Positions 1 to 6,802 are shown, counted from the first letter of the stretch. The stretch: 6,954 nucleotides of DNA from PVC group bacterium (GCA_003565095.1 PXDI01000092.1:1-6954); one strand, 5' to 3'. The notes: a model not told the origin generated them from the sequence alone. Program-made: numbers and translations.

Positions 1-288
1 CAGATACCGGTCCATGGCGCGCGGTTGCTCGCCAATGTCGATCAATGACACCTTGAGATTGGCATATCGGGCGGTTTTTCCCTCCAGCAGTTCATTAATG
101 GTCTCTATTTTGCCGGAAGAAACATTGCCATCATAAAAAATGCTAAGTCGATATGGATCGGGTTCCCAGAATTCCACCGAATAGCGAAAAACCGGGATCG
201 GACAGGCTTTGGCGGGAGACACCGCCAATGCCGCCAGCACAAAAAAAGCGAAAGACAGAATTGTTGAAGTCCGACATGTTATTTTCAT
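1..288 (-). CDS. Small exported protein of unknown function, N-terminal part (runs off left edge)
   Basis: Ninety-six codons are visible, starting at the ATG at 288-286 and open to the window edge, so the C-terminus is missing. The start is fixed by its ATGA overlap with the stop of the upstream gene, which suggests translational coupling. Residues 1-28 form a signal peptide: a K/R-bearing n-region, a hydrophobic core at about 10-23 (ILSFAFFVLAALAV), and an A-K-A cleavage site before Cys29. The -2 Lys makes a poor lipobox, so signal peptidase I is more likely than lipoprotein processing. The mature protein begins CPIPVFRYSVEFWEPDPYR (29-47), followed by a hydrophilic, mixed alpha/beta-looking stretch. 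From memory, hypothetical proteins of planctomycete and verrucomicrobial genomes carry a similar block (C-P-x-P-V-F-R-Y-x-x-E-x-W-x-x-D-P-Y). Their function is not known to me. The gene is very likely real; its role is open. Confidence 0.82.
   Translation of the reverse strand, partial: MKITCRTSTILSFAFFVLAALAVSPAKACPIPVFRYSVEFWEPDPYRLSIFYDGNVSSGKIETINELLEGKTARYANLKVSLIDIGEQPRAMDRYL
285..288 (-). other. ATGA stop/start overlap between the large mosaic gene and the small exported gene
   Basis: On the minus strand the TGA stop of the 1460-residue gene (287-285) and the ATG start of the next gene (288-286) share bases in the string TTATGAAA. Only a weak purine-rich stretch (GGAA) precedes this ATG, so the downstream gene probably depends on ribosomes that finish the upstream one. 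This is the strongest evidence in the window that the two genes are co-expressed. Confidence 0.9.
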
Positions 289-3200
289 AACAGTTCCAGT
301 TCTATGCCGTTTATTATCGGTTCATGTTTGGAGTCCGTTGCCTGCTGCAGATGAATCGTAATGCGATGAGATGCCTCGATTGTGAATTCGCGTACCAGCC
401 CGCGGAAAGCGCCTCCGCTTTCGGCAGCCACATCCAGATCACGGATTACTTCCTCACCGTTGGCGAGAACGGTGAATACCCGATCACCAGGCTTTACTTC
501 CGGATCCAGTTCGGCAAAATGCACGCGAATACTGTAGGAGCCTTCGACAAGGTCGTCTATCCGGATATCCCGGCTGTCGCTGCCTCCCTGCGCCGATGCC
601 AGAACCCATGGGATGGAACCGTTAGTCTCTTTGATAGCTGAAGCGTGACGGCGCAGGGAGCCGGAGTGCTCATGCCAGACCTTGCCGGAACCGTTCACAT
701 CAACCCGCCTGCCGGGTGCGCCTAAATTGATTCCGTACCCTCGCGGATCAGGCCGGGATGATTCGCCTCTCGTCCAGAACTCGATATGCGGATCGTCCGG
801 CATGTGGATCATGGCCAGAGAAGTCTGGTTGCCGTAGCTGCATGTGCAGGTACGGGTATAATCCAGCGCGCTGAGAACCCCGTCAGCGGCGATCATATTC
901 GGTGTGCAGCCGGAACGGAAACCGGAGAAATTACCGGTGCCGCTGTCGTTGGCAAGATCATAGAAACCGGCATAACCGCTGCGGAAGAGCAGCATGTTGA
1001 CGCTGGCATTTAATGTGTTGCAGCCATATGTGCGTCCATAGGTCCAGTCGTCACGGTTGCCTGTAAGCGCTTGCTCCCGCTGCCACACTTCGCCGGTCAG
1101 GATGGATACGGCATTCCCGGGACGACCGGGAATGAGCATATCGCCGTGCAGTGCTCCGGGCAGCAGAAAGTCATCGGATTCCCAGATGACGGAGCCGTCC
1201 ACATCATTACGGGCAACAACTCTGCGCGGTTCATCCTCATGAAATATCCATCTGTCCCGAAACCGCATATCGCGATTGCCGCCTTCAAGCAGAATACCGT
1301 GTTTCTTACTGTGAAGCAAAAACGTTCCAAACACATCGCTGCTTATCTGCCAGCGCTGCCTCCCGGTTCGCAAGTCATAGGCGCTCAGTATCGATTCTTC
1401 TTCCGGACTGGCGCCACGGCGCTGCAGGTGTTCGATAGCGTTATCTGACAGACCATCGATAACAAACAGCGTTTCCCCGTCACTGACAATGGCATTGTGC
1501 CGGAAGCCGGTTTTCGAACGAATCTCCCAGAGGGGGGTGCCGCTATGACGGTCAAATACGGCAATCATGCCGCTGGATGTTCCGCTGTAGCTCGATTTGC
1601 CCAAATCATGGTCTTCAAAGATATGCGGTTCCCCGGTGGTAATAAGAAAATCACCGGTAACGCTGATGTGTCCCCAGTCGGGTGCATCGGGGTCGTCGTA
1701 GATTTCACTCACCGGGCGCCCGGGCGCCTTGAAGGCTGTAATTGTTTGACCGTTAGCGGGGTCAATATGGAGAATCTCGCCGCGGTAACGGAGATATATG
1801 GCATCGGCAAGAGTAACCAGCGGGCTGCCAATGTAAGTGGCACCCGGTGTATTGCTCATATACACTTCTTCGCCTTCCTGCCACCGCTGTTCAAGTTCCA
1901 GATTGGTGAAAGGATGGCCAATTTCAGGAAGTTCCCGCCGCCAAATCTGCCGGCCGGTATAAACACAGCGGGCGCCGATAGTCTCAACCCCGAGATAGAC
2001 AATACGCCCTCCGGCAACCTGCGGCCGTGGTCCACCAGCGTGACGGGGAAGTATGTCATGATTCGACGGCCCCCCGTACCACAGCATCCCCAAGGGCAGA
2101 CGAACCCGCCAGTCATGGGAAAGCATGGTATTGCCCGGGTCATGAAGCTGATGCGTCCACTCGCCGGCGCCGTGAAGCGGTCCGGCTCTCCGTGCCAGGA
2201 GAAGATTGTCCATCAGCCGAATAGAAACCTGATCGACCGCGGAGTCCGTCAGGGCCTTCTCGATTTCCGCGTGCCCGGCATCAACATTTCTGAAATAGCC
2301 TAAACTGCTGTAGGGACGGAGTCGATCAAGGATACGCGAAAGAACGGCCGGATCAGAACCGATGCCGGCAGCGACGGCATCTTCGGAAGCGACAATACTG
2401 AAGAGGTAAGGCTGAACAGCAAAGGAAGCGGGTGTGGACTGGATGACCGCCGCTCGTTCGCCATACATCCCGGCCTCGATCAATTCATGCCGCAAGTTCC
2501 GCACTGTTTCCGGATCATTCTCGACAATCACAACATGCATCTTGCTGCGTTGCAGCATGGCTCTGGCAAGATCGCCGCTCCCGGTACCGAGAATCAAAGC
2601 ATAACCTTCCTTCTCACCCAAACCTTCGAGCAGATTTCCGGCAACGCTGTTCCATTGTTCACGCGGCGTCCTTAATGTTTGCGGGCGGTAAGCGTACTCA
2701 GTAGCCTCGTCATTCCGGAGCGGCCCGAAACAGTATAGCTTGCCGCATTCGGTAGTGACAAACAGCCGCCCGCGGGCCGCCAGGCTGCAAAAAACCCTGC
2801 CGTCAATCTGGTCCTCAATTGTCTGGAGCCGGTTATTAATCATCTCATTGTCAATTTTGCCAACCCCGCCGCCATCGACGGCATGTACTGCATAGCCCCC
2901 GCCGCCCTTATGTCCGGCCCGGGGGTTAATTGATTCAAGCTGACCGGTAGCCAGACAGAAAAAGGCCGGGGCACCCCGTCCTCCCGACACCACCAATGTA
3001 TCCCGGGATGCGGCCAGATATCCCTGGGGAACCAGTCCGCCAAAGCCGTAGGCACCGCCATGGGGCAGTGCGACGTGAGCGGAACTGGTGGTGTCGTTAA
3101 CCCAGATGACTTCGCCGTTTTCGGCATCGAGGGCATAAATAAAGATGCCGTGCAACGGCCATACCCCTGCGGTGAAATAGACGACGCCATTGCGAATTAC

Positions 3201-4667
3201 CGTACCGCCGCGGGCCGGCCAGAAGCTGATAATACGCTCATTGCCTAACAGGTATCCATCACCCGGGCTGCCACGGAACTTCCAGTTCAGCTCGCCGTTC
3301 ACGGCGTTTACACAATAAATATACCCGTCATCAGATGTAAAAAACACCTTATCCTGCCAGACCGCCGGAGCCAGGCGCACCGGGCCATTGGCAATGAAAC
3401 GCCACAGCTTGCGCCCGTCATCAATACTGTAAGCGCTGACGCTGTCGGTGACGCTGGATGGAACAAAGATACGCTCACCCATAACCACCGGAGAGAAAGA
3501 AACATCAAAATCGAGCTTGCCCCGATCGTCCCACTGAAAACGCCAGGCGCGCCGGGGTTCCGGAAATTCGCGCACCCATTGCAGGAAGAGTTGCTCATCA
3601 AGCTGTAATGGCGTATCGCCGCCGCGGGCCGCATCGTACTGCCACATCGGCCAGTCCGGTGTTCCTAGATAAACCTGTCTGGATGCAATCGGGTCGACGT
3701 CGCGCTCATCACTGACAGTCACATAATATACACCCTGATCTTCTTCGGTAACATTCTCGATGTCCAGATGCGCCTCGGTGGCTCCTTCAATCGGAGTATA
3801 GTCGCGGTACCATTGATAGGATACGGCGCCTTGCGGATCGTGCATTTCAACCGGGCCAAGCCGGAGCGTATCGAAGTCATCCGTATTGAGAAAAGACTCT
3901 TCAAGATTGACGGCAAATGCCTGAAACAGTGTCCATCCGGCGCCTTCGATAAGTTCTCCATGATTCCGGTTCGCACTCAGGTCCCGGGCGCGATCTCCTT
4001 CGCCCTCATTAAGCGGCCAGTATCCGACCAGACCGTCCTCTTGTTCGGGATCGTCGAGGGTTTTATGCATATTGTTCTGAATTTCCTCTTCACTGCGCGC
4101 CACATTCCAGAGGCGCAGCTCATGCACCTTTCCGTCCAGAGTGCTCCGATCCGCATAGCTCCAAAAACCGACTTTCAGGTTTTCCCTGTCGGATGTGTCG
4201 AGATCGGCATCTTGTTCGCCGACAAGCTGTCCGTCGGCATAGATTCTCTGTGTGGATCCATCATGTGTTACGGCGAAGTGAACCCATTTGCCGTGTGCAT
4301 CGTAGCTGAAATCTATATCCTTCCCCCAAAACTGTCCGCGGAAGCGGTTAACACCTCCGTCAAGCACCCTGAGTGAGAAATCCTGCAGGCCCGACCCGGT
4401 CCGTCCGAGGCTGAAGATGCCTGCATTATTCTGGAAACTTCGCAGATGCACCCATATTTCGACGGTTTTTTCATGGTTGCCTGCAATTCCAAGATCAGCG
4501 GCATCTACCCCGAAATCAACATGCCCCCCCCTCCCGTCCAAATCCAGACAGTATTCGGGAATGTTAGCTGATTGAGCAAAGGCCCGGCTTCCCGCATCGC
4601 AAATTGACAGTGCGAAAGGGACACACAGAGCGAAAGCCACAATCATCAAGGAATTTTTTGATCTCAT
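285..4667 (-). CDS. Giant exported mosaic protein: LamG-like, Ig-like, PQQ-type beta-propeller with inserted methyltransferase-like domain, malectin-like C-terminus
   Basis: This 1460-residue protein starts with a signal peptide (about 1-31, R/K n-region, hydrophobic core 7-22, AFA-QS cleavage). The ATG at 4667 is preferred over Met8 because it supplies the basic n-region and has GAAGAAG six bases upstream. Domains follow in order. LamG-like, about 36-222, ends with the typical VGYWPLNEG. An Ig-like fold, about 248-334, has core Trp286 and D310-x-G-x-Y314 but no disulfide pair. Propeller repeats, about 338-655, open with WPMWQYDAARGG and carry docking Trp422, 462 and 522. A class I methyltransferase-like domain, about 665-830, has LILGTGSGDL at 691-700 and the strand-2 acid Glu716. 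More propeller repeats, about 838-1300, carry docking Trp909, 1047, 1106, 1162 and 1195 and a block with Cys1216, 1254, 1274 and 1276. A malectin-like domain, about 1310-1458, has RVHFAE and ends PIINGIELEL. The LamG and malectin domains suggest carbohydrate binding. No peptidase or glycosidase motif was seen. Catalysis is unproven, and true PQQ binding cannot be claimed because many such propellers (BamB-like) only scaffold. Confidence 0.93.
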   Translation of the reverse strand: MRSKNSLMIVAFALCVPFALSICDAGSRAFAQSANIPEYCLDLDGRGGHVDFGVDAADLGIAGNHEKTVEIWVHLRSFQNNAGIFSLGRTGSGLQDFSLRVLDGGVNRFRGQFWGKDIDFSYDAHGKWVHFAVTHDGSTQRIYADGQLVGEQDADLDTSDRENLKVGFWSYADRSTLDGKVHELRLWNVARSEEEIQNNMHKTLDDPEQEDGLVGYWPLNEGEGDRARDLSANRNHGELIEGAGWTLFQAFAVNLEESFLNTDDFDTLRLGPVEMHDPQGAVSYQWYRDYTPIEGATEAHLDIENVTEEDQGVYYVTVSDERDVDPIASRQVYLGTPDWPMWQYDAARGGDTPLQLDEQLFLQWVREFPEPRRAWRFQWDDRGKLDFDVSFSPVVMGERIFVPSSVTDSVSAYSIDDGRKLWRFIANGPVRLAPAVWQDKVFFTSDDGYIYCVNAVNGELNWKFRGSPGDGYLLGNERIISFWPARGGTVIRNGVVYFTAGVWPLHGIFIYALDAENGEVIWVNDTTSSAHVALPHGGAYGFGGLVPQGYLAASRDTLVVSGGRGAPAFFCLATGQLESINPRAGHKGGGGYAVHAVDGGGVGKIDNEMINNRLQTIEDQIDGRVFCSLAARGRLFVTTECGKLYCFGPLRNDEATEYAYRPQTLRTPREQWNSVAGNLLEGLGEKEGYALILGTGSGDLARAMLQRSKMHVVIVENDPETVRNLRHELIEAGMYGERAAVIQSTPASFAVQPYLFSIVASEDAVAAGIGSDPAVLSRILDRLRPYSSLGYFRNVDAGHAEIEKALTDSAVDQVSIRLMDNLLLARRAGPLHGAGEWTHQLHDPGNTMLSHDWRVRLPLGMLWYGGPSNHDILPRHAGGPRPQVAGGRIVYLGVETIGARCVYTGRQIWRRELPEIGHPFTNLELEQRWQEGEEVYMSNTPGATYIGSPLVTLADAIYLRYRGEILHIDPANGQTITAFKAPGRPVSEIYDDPDAPDWGHISVTGDFLITTGEPHIFEDHDLGKSSYSGTSSGMIAVFDRHSGTPLWEIRSKTGFRHNAIVSDGETLFVIDGLSDNAIEHLQRRGASPEEESILSAYDLRTGRQRWQISSDVFGTFLLHSKKHGILLEGGNRDMRFRDRWIFHEDEPRRVVARNDVDGSVIWESDDFLLPGALHGDMLIPGRPGNAVSILTGEVWQREQALTGNRDDWTYGRTYGCNTLNASVNMLLFRSGYAGFYDLANDSGTGNFSGFRSGCTPNMIAADGVLSALDYTRTCTCSYGNQTSLAMIHMPDDPHIEFWTRGESSRPDPRGYGINLGAPGRRVDVNGSGKVWHEHSGSLRRHASAIKETNGSIPWVLASAQGGSDSRDIRIDDLVEGSYSIRVHFAELDPEVKPGDRVFTVLANGEEVIRDLDVAAESGGAFRGLVREFTIEASHRITIHLQQATDSKHEPIINGIELELL
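294..740 (-). other. Malectin-like carbohydrate-binding domain (residues ~1310-1458)
   Basis: The C-terminal segment begins YGINLGAPGRRVDVNG and carries the characteristic strands SYSIRVHFAELDPEVKPGDR and RVFTVLANGEEVIRDLDV, then ends in KHEPIINGIEL. This order (I-N-x-G, Y-x-x-R-x-H-F-A-E, G-x-R-x-F-x-V-x-x-N-G, P-I-I-N-G-I-E) is that of bacterial malectin-like domains. These bind sugars in known cases. The specificity here cannot be inferred. Confidence 0.8.
768..2156 (-). other. Second half of PQQ-type beta-propeller with cysteine block (residues ~838-1300)
   Basis: The segment restarts after the insert with HDPGNTMLSHDWRVRLPLG and MLWYGGPSNHDILPRH, then carries repeats YTGRQIWRREL, FDRHSGTPLWEIR, YDLRTGRQRWQIS and DVDGSVIWES. 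It ends in a block with Cys1216, Cys1254 and Cys1274-x-Cys1276, including FRSGYAGFYDL and GNFSGFRSGC. I recognise this closing block as typical of large PVC propeller proteins. It contains no CxxCH haem motif, and the role of the cysteines (disulfides or metal) is unknown. Confidence 0.8.
2172..2675 (-). other. Inserted class I methyltransferase-like domain (residues ~665-832)
   Basis: A Rossmann-type segment interrupts the propeller. Motif I is A-L-I-L-G-T-G-S-G-D-L (690-700), with the Gly-rich loop intact. Strand 2 is HVVIVENDPE (711-720), ending in Glu716 where the SAM ribose-binding acid normally lies. A strand-3 segment (AAVIQSTPASF, 739-749) and a strand-4 segment (YLFSIVASED, 754-763) follow. 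No clear catalytic motif such as NPPY or DPPY is present after strand 4. The domain therefore looks fold-competent and perhaps cofactor-binding, while methyl transfer is unsupported. Confidence 0.75.
2703..3656 (-). other. First half of PQQ-type beta-propeller (residues ~338-655)
   Basis: The entry motif WPMWQYDAARGG is the classic first blade of secreted PQQ-like/BamB-like propellers. At least three tryptophan-docking repeats follow (IDDGRKLWRF, AVNGELNWKF, DAENGEVIWVND). Between the third repeat and the methyltransferase-like insert lies a Gly-rich loop (GHKGGGGYAVHAVDGGG) and one more blade ending TTECGKLYCFG. Confidence 0.85.
3666..3926 (-). other. Ig-like domain (residues ~248-334 of the mosaic protein)
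   Basis: The pattern V-S-Y-Q-W286-Y-R followed about 25 residues later by D310-Q-G-V-Y314 matches the Trp of strand C and the D-x-G-x-Y corner of strand F in I-set-like Ig domains. The cysteines that normally form the intersheet disulfide are absent, which is common in bacterial spacer versions. It probably acts as a rigid linker between the LamG domain and the propeller. Confidence 0.7.
4008..4562 (-). other. LamG / concanavalin A-like jelly-roll domain (residues ~36-220 of the mosaic protein)
   Basis: The stretch shows the usual landmarks of bacterial LamG-type domains: an opening strand with LDLDGRGGHVDFG, an E-I-W-V strand at 69-73, WVHFAVTHDG with a following IYADGQLVG hairpin (128-150), and the closing LDGKVHELRLWNVARSEEEI and VGYWPLNEG. 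Such domains in secreted bacterial proteins usually bind glycans or serve as adhesion modules. The ligand here is unknown. Confidence 0.85.
4524..4535 (-). repeat. Eight-G homopolymer inside a 12-base purine run in the LamG coding region
   Basis: On the minus strand codons 45-48 read GGG AGG GGG GGG, giving eight consecutive G (4531-4524) early in the mosaic gene. Homopolymers of this length can slip. A one-base change here would truncate the protein shortly after the signal peptide. No evidence of actual variation is visible in a single sequence. Confidence 0.9.
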
Positions 4668-4673
4668 TTTTTA

Positions 4674-4680
4674 CTTCTTC
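4674..4680 (-). promoter_or_regulatory. Probable ribosome binding site of the mosaic gene
   Basis: The purine run GAAGAAG lies six bases (TAAAAA) before the ATG at 4667-4665. It is a moderate, not strong, Shine-Dalgarno match and supports the chosen start over the internal Met8. Confidence 0.5.
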
Positions 4681-4711
4681 ACAATAACAAGCTTACCGTG
4701 ATTCCCGCTCC

Positions 4712-4727
4712 AATACAAGTGTGTATT
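4712..4727. repeat. AT-rich 6-4-6 inverted repeat at the end of the receptor gene
   Basis: AATACA (4712-4717) and TGTATT (4722-4727) are perfect reverse complements around a four-base loop, overlapping the receptor stop codon. The stem is weak (one G-C pair) and no T-run follows in the direction of transcription, so it is not a convincing terminator. The remaining gap to the mosaic gene shows only its ribosome binding site. Confidence 0.5.
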
Positions 4728-6672
4728 AGAACAATTTGTCTAACTGTATCCAGTATTTGATCCCGGTATCAGGATAGCCGACGGTTGTAGAGTATTCGTC
4801 ATCCAGTAAATTGTCGATAGACGCAGTTATCGATAAGTTGTCGCTGAAGAAGCGCGTCAGACGGACGCGTAGATCCGTAAAATCACCCAGCGGATGGTAT
4901 TCGCCGTCACCGGCAAACCGGCGGCTTTTGTAGTCCGAGACATGTTTTACATAAGCGCCCAGGCGGTTGGCACCGATATCCGCATCGATTCCGGCCGAGG
5001 CAATCAGTTGCGGGATTTCTATATTGCGGGAATATGAGCCGTTGTCATCTTTTGCATCTGACTGAATATAGACGATATTGGCAAACAAGCGTGTTCCCGG
5101 ACACACCGGCACCTCTCGCACTCCGGCTTCAATTCCGGTCTGCCGCAAATCCTGGTTGCGATAAAGCTCCATCTCGCGTCCGGCGGGAGTAAACTCTGTT
5201 GCTCCATCCAGCACCAGCCCGTCATTACGCAGCACCGCGAAGGCGGTGCTCTCCAGCACTGCGCCATTGACGAGGCTGTAACGCATTCCCAGCTCGCCGT
5301 TCAGGCGAGTCTCGTTGTCCGGCTCTTCAAGGTTCACATCCAGTGTACCGGAGCGTGGACGAATCCGGTCAACGCCGCCATGCGTGAATACTTCATATTG
5401 TGCCGTCGCCATCCAGCGTGCACCGGCCGTCACTCTCACCACTGGCTTTTCCCATTCGTTCTTGACGCCGTCAACACCCTCCAGACCGCGCGAAGAACCG
5501 CCTACGCTGAATCCGGCATAATCGCGCAGGTAGCGCCGGGAAACACGCACTCCGGCATCCAGTAAAACGTTACCGATCTGGTGTTCGTCGCTTACAATCA
5601 GTGCCATGGTGTCGTAATCAACCCGGCGCCCTTCGATAAAACGCTTGCCGTCTGGCGCGGCATAATGATTATAAACCGCGCCGATACGCAAACGGTTGGC
5701 GTCGGTCAGCAGGCGTGCATGGGTTACATCCATTGTAATGCTATAATCTTTTTCGCGCATTGAAACATGCCCGCCGGCTCCTTCGTTGATGAAATCGTTG
5801 TAGCGGTAGGCCGCACCGATTCCGGCGCTTGTAACCGCATCATCATCGTGGGCTACGTTCAAACGCACACCGGAAAGAACCGCCTGAAACGGTTCGTACC
5901 TTTCCTGTGTAGTTTGCAGGCGCTGTCCCGCCGGTGGTTTGGCCTGCATCAGTTCACGGTCTGACTGCAATCCCAGAAATTGATATGAAATGACGGCGTT
6001 GTCGCCGATGGCATGCTCGCCGGTCAGCATCCCGTGCAACAGGTTTTCCTCCGCATGCCGTCCGGATGGTCCATCGGTATGGTAATAGCCCGCCGCCGCG
6101 GCCAACCCGCCCGGATCAGATGAAAGCGGTGCGAATACCGCGGCTTCCGCAGTGCCGTGTGATCCACCGCGCAGCATCATTCGGGCCGGACCTTCCGGCG
6201 CGCGCGGTACCAGATTGAAAACACCGACATCACCGGTGATGCCCATGAAGAGGCTCGCGGAACTGCGGATCACCTCCACCCGCTCCAAAGCAATTGCCGG
6301 AAACAAATACGGCATCTCATGAAACTCCGGCAACCATAATCCATTCCAGGCATAGTCAGGATAAGGATAAACCTGCCCGCGGAATGAAATAAACTCTTTG
6401 ACCTTACGGCCGCGCGTTTCCGACCATAACCCCGGTTGATAGCGTACCGCTTCGCTCAACACACGTGCGCCTTGACGCTCCATCTCCTCCCAGGTGACAA
6501 TTGACTGGCTGATTTCCAGCGAAGGCTGGACAACCCGCGGCTGTTCGAATATCTCCCGCAGACGGCCTTCAGCGGTAACTTCCATTTCCGGCATGATTGC
6601 CGGAGGCTCATTCGCAGAGAGAATAGATGCTGAACCGGCAAGCCAGATGGAGATAAGTATCGTTTTTTTCAT
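4726..6672 (-). CDS. TonB-dependent outer-membrane receptor
   Basis: The 648-residue protein has a signal peptide (1-20, SILSA-NE) and a TonB-box-like segment right after it (PEMEVTAEGR, about 28-37). A plug domain spans about 42-160. Its landmarks are FRGQ at 97-100 (usual I-R-G-F), ALERVEVIRSSASLFMG (128-144, usual I-E-R-I-E-V-L-R-G-P-x-S-x-L-Y-G) and GVFNLVPRAP (150-159, usual G-V-I-N-I-x-T-K-R-P). The rest is a 22-strand-type barrel with alternating aromatic and polar strands, ending IDNLLDDEYSTTVGYP and a C-terminal Phe. The length is typical for siderophore, vitamin and metal receptors. It lacks the N-terminal carboxypeptidase-like domain of SusC proteins and the STN domain of transducing receptors. 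The ligand is unknown; the plug carries an aromatic run (YPYPDYAWNGLW, 102-113) that may line the binding site. The start at 6672 is set by the signal peptide. GAGGA precedes it but only two bases away, closer than usual. The gene is first in the cluster. Confidence 0.95.
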   Translation of the reverse strand: MKKTILISIWLAGSASILSANEPPAIMPEMEVTAEGRLREIFEQPRVVQPSLEISQSIVTWEEMERQGARVLSEAVRYQPGLWSETRGRKVKEFISFRGQVYPYPDYAWNGLWLPEFHEMPYLFPAIALERVEVIRSSASLFMGITGDVGVFNLVPRAPEGPARMMLRGGSHGTAEAAVFAPLSSDPGGLAAAAGYYHTDGPSGRHAEENLLHGMLTGEHAIGDNAVISYQFLGLQSDRELMQAKPPAGQRLQTTQERYEPFQAVLSGVRLNVAHDDDAVTSAGIGAAYRYNDFINEGAGGHVSMREKDYSITMDVTHARLLTDANRLRIGAVYNHYAAPDGKRFIEGRRVDYDTMALIVSDEHQIGNVLLDAGVRVSRRYLRDYAGFSVGGSSRGLEGVDGVKNEWEKPVVRVTAGARWMATAQYEVFTHGGVDRIRPRSGTLDVNLEEPDNETRLNGELGMRYSLVNGAVLESTAFAVLRNDGLVLDGATEFTPAGREMELYRNQDLRQTGIEAGVREVPVCPGTRLFANIVYIQSDAKDDNGSYSRNIEIPQLIASAGIDADIGANRLGAYVKHVSDYKSRRFAGDGEYHPLGDFTDLRVRLTRFFSDNLSITASIDNLLDDEYSTTVGYPDTGIKYWIQLDKLF

Positions 6673-6674
6673 AG

Positions 6675-6679
6675 TCCTC
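6675..6679 (-). promoter_or_regulatory. Closely spaced Shine-Dalgarno-like GAGGA before the receptor
   Basis: GAGGA is separated from the ATG (6672-6670) by only CT. That is shorter than optimal and may mean modest translation. No better start exists: the next Met codons (residues 27 and 30) would remove the signal peptide. Confidence 0.45.
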
Positions 6680-6710
6680 AGTTTCTTTTCGTTTTAAGAC
6701 CGATTCATTA

Positions 6711-6724
6711 ACAGACGCTTCTGT
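6711..6724. repeat. Small 5-4-5 inverted repeat in the receptor leader
   Basis: ACAGA (6711-6715) and TCTGT (6720-6724) are perfect reverse complements around a four-base loop, about 40 bases upstream of the receptor start. It would form a short hairpin in the leader RNA. No T-run follows on either strand. Confidence 0.45.
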
Positions 6725-6737
6725 CCCTGTTTTCTGT

Positions 6738-6753
6738 TCTGCCTAAAGGCAGA
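6738..6753. repeat. 6-4-6 inverted repeat in the receptor leader
   Basis: TCTGCC (6738-6743) and GGCAGA (6748-6753) pair perfectly around a TAAA/TTTA loop. In the plus direction only three T residues follow, so it is at best a weak terminator for a gene arriving from the left, and none arrives there. In the receptor direction it would be a leader hairpin near 70-80 bases upstream of the start. Confidence 0.5.
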
Positions 6754-6802
6754 TTTCATCCGCAACCCAATAGATTAGCGTGTAAGAGCGCCATGGGAAC
6801 AA

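Noticed and set aside
836..847. C-T-C near the end of the propeller as a possible haem c attachment site
   Set aside because: The sequence is TCTCSY, without the CxxCH spacing or the His ligand required for covalent haem.
1497..2303. A 268-codon plus-strand open frame opposite the mosaic gene
   Set aside because: It lies wholly inside the well-supported propeller/methyltransferase coding region on the other strand, has no recognisable domain, and its translation looks like a shadow of the true frame.
3768..4376. A 202-codon plus-strand open frame opposite the LamG and Ig region
   Set aside because: The minus-strand frame here has clear LamG and Ig landmarks. The plus frame shows no family resemblance, signal or ribosome binding site.
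4668..4725. Terminator or separate promoter between receptor and mosaic genes
   Set aside because: The only inverted repeat is AT-rich and lacks a T-run. No good -35/-10 pair was seen in 58 bases, so co-transcription is the simpler reading.
4726..6672. Receptor as a SusC-type polysaccharide importer
   Set aside because: It is only 648 residues, lacks the N-terminal carboxypeptidase-like domain of SusC proteins, and no SusD-like partner is in the window.
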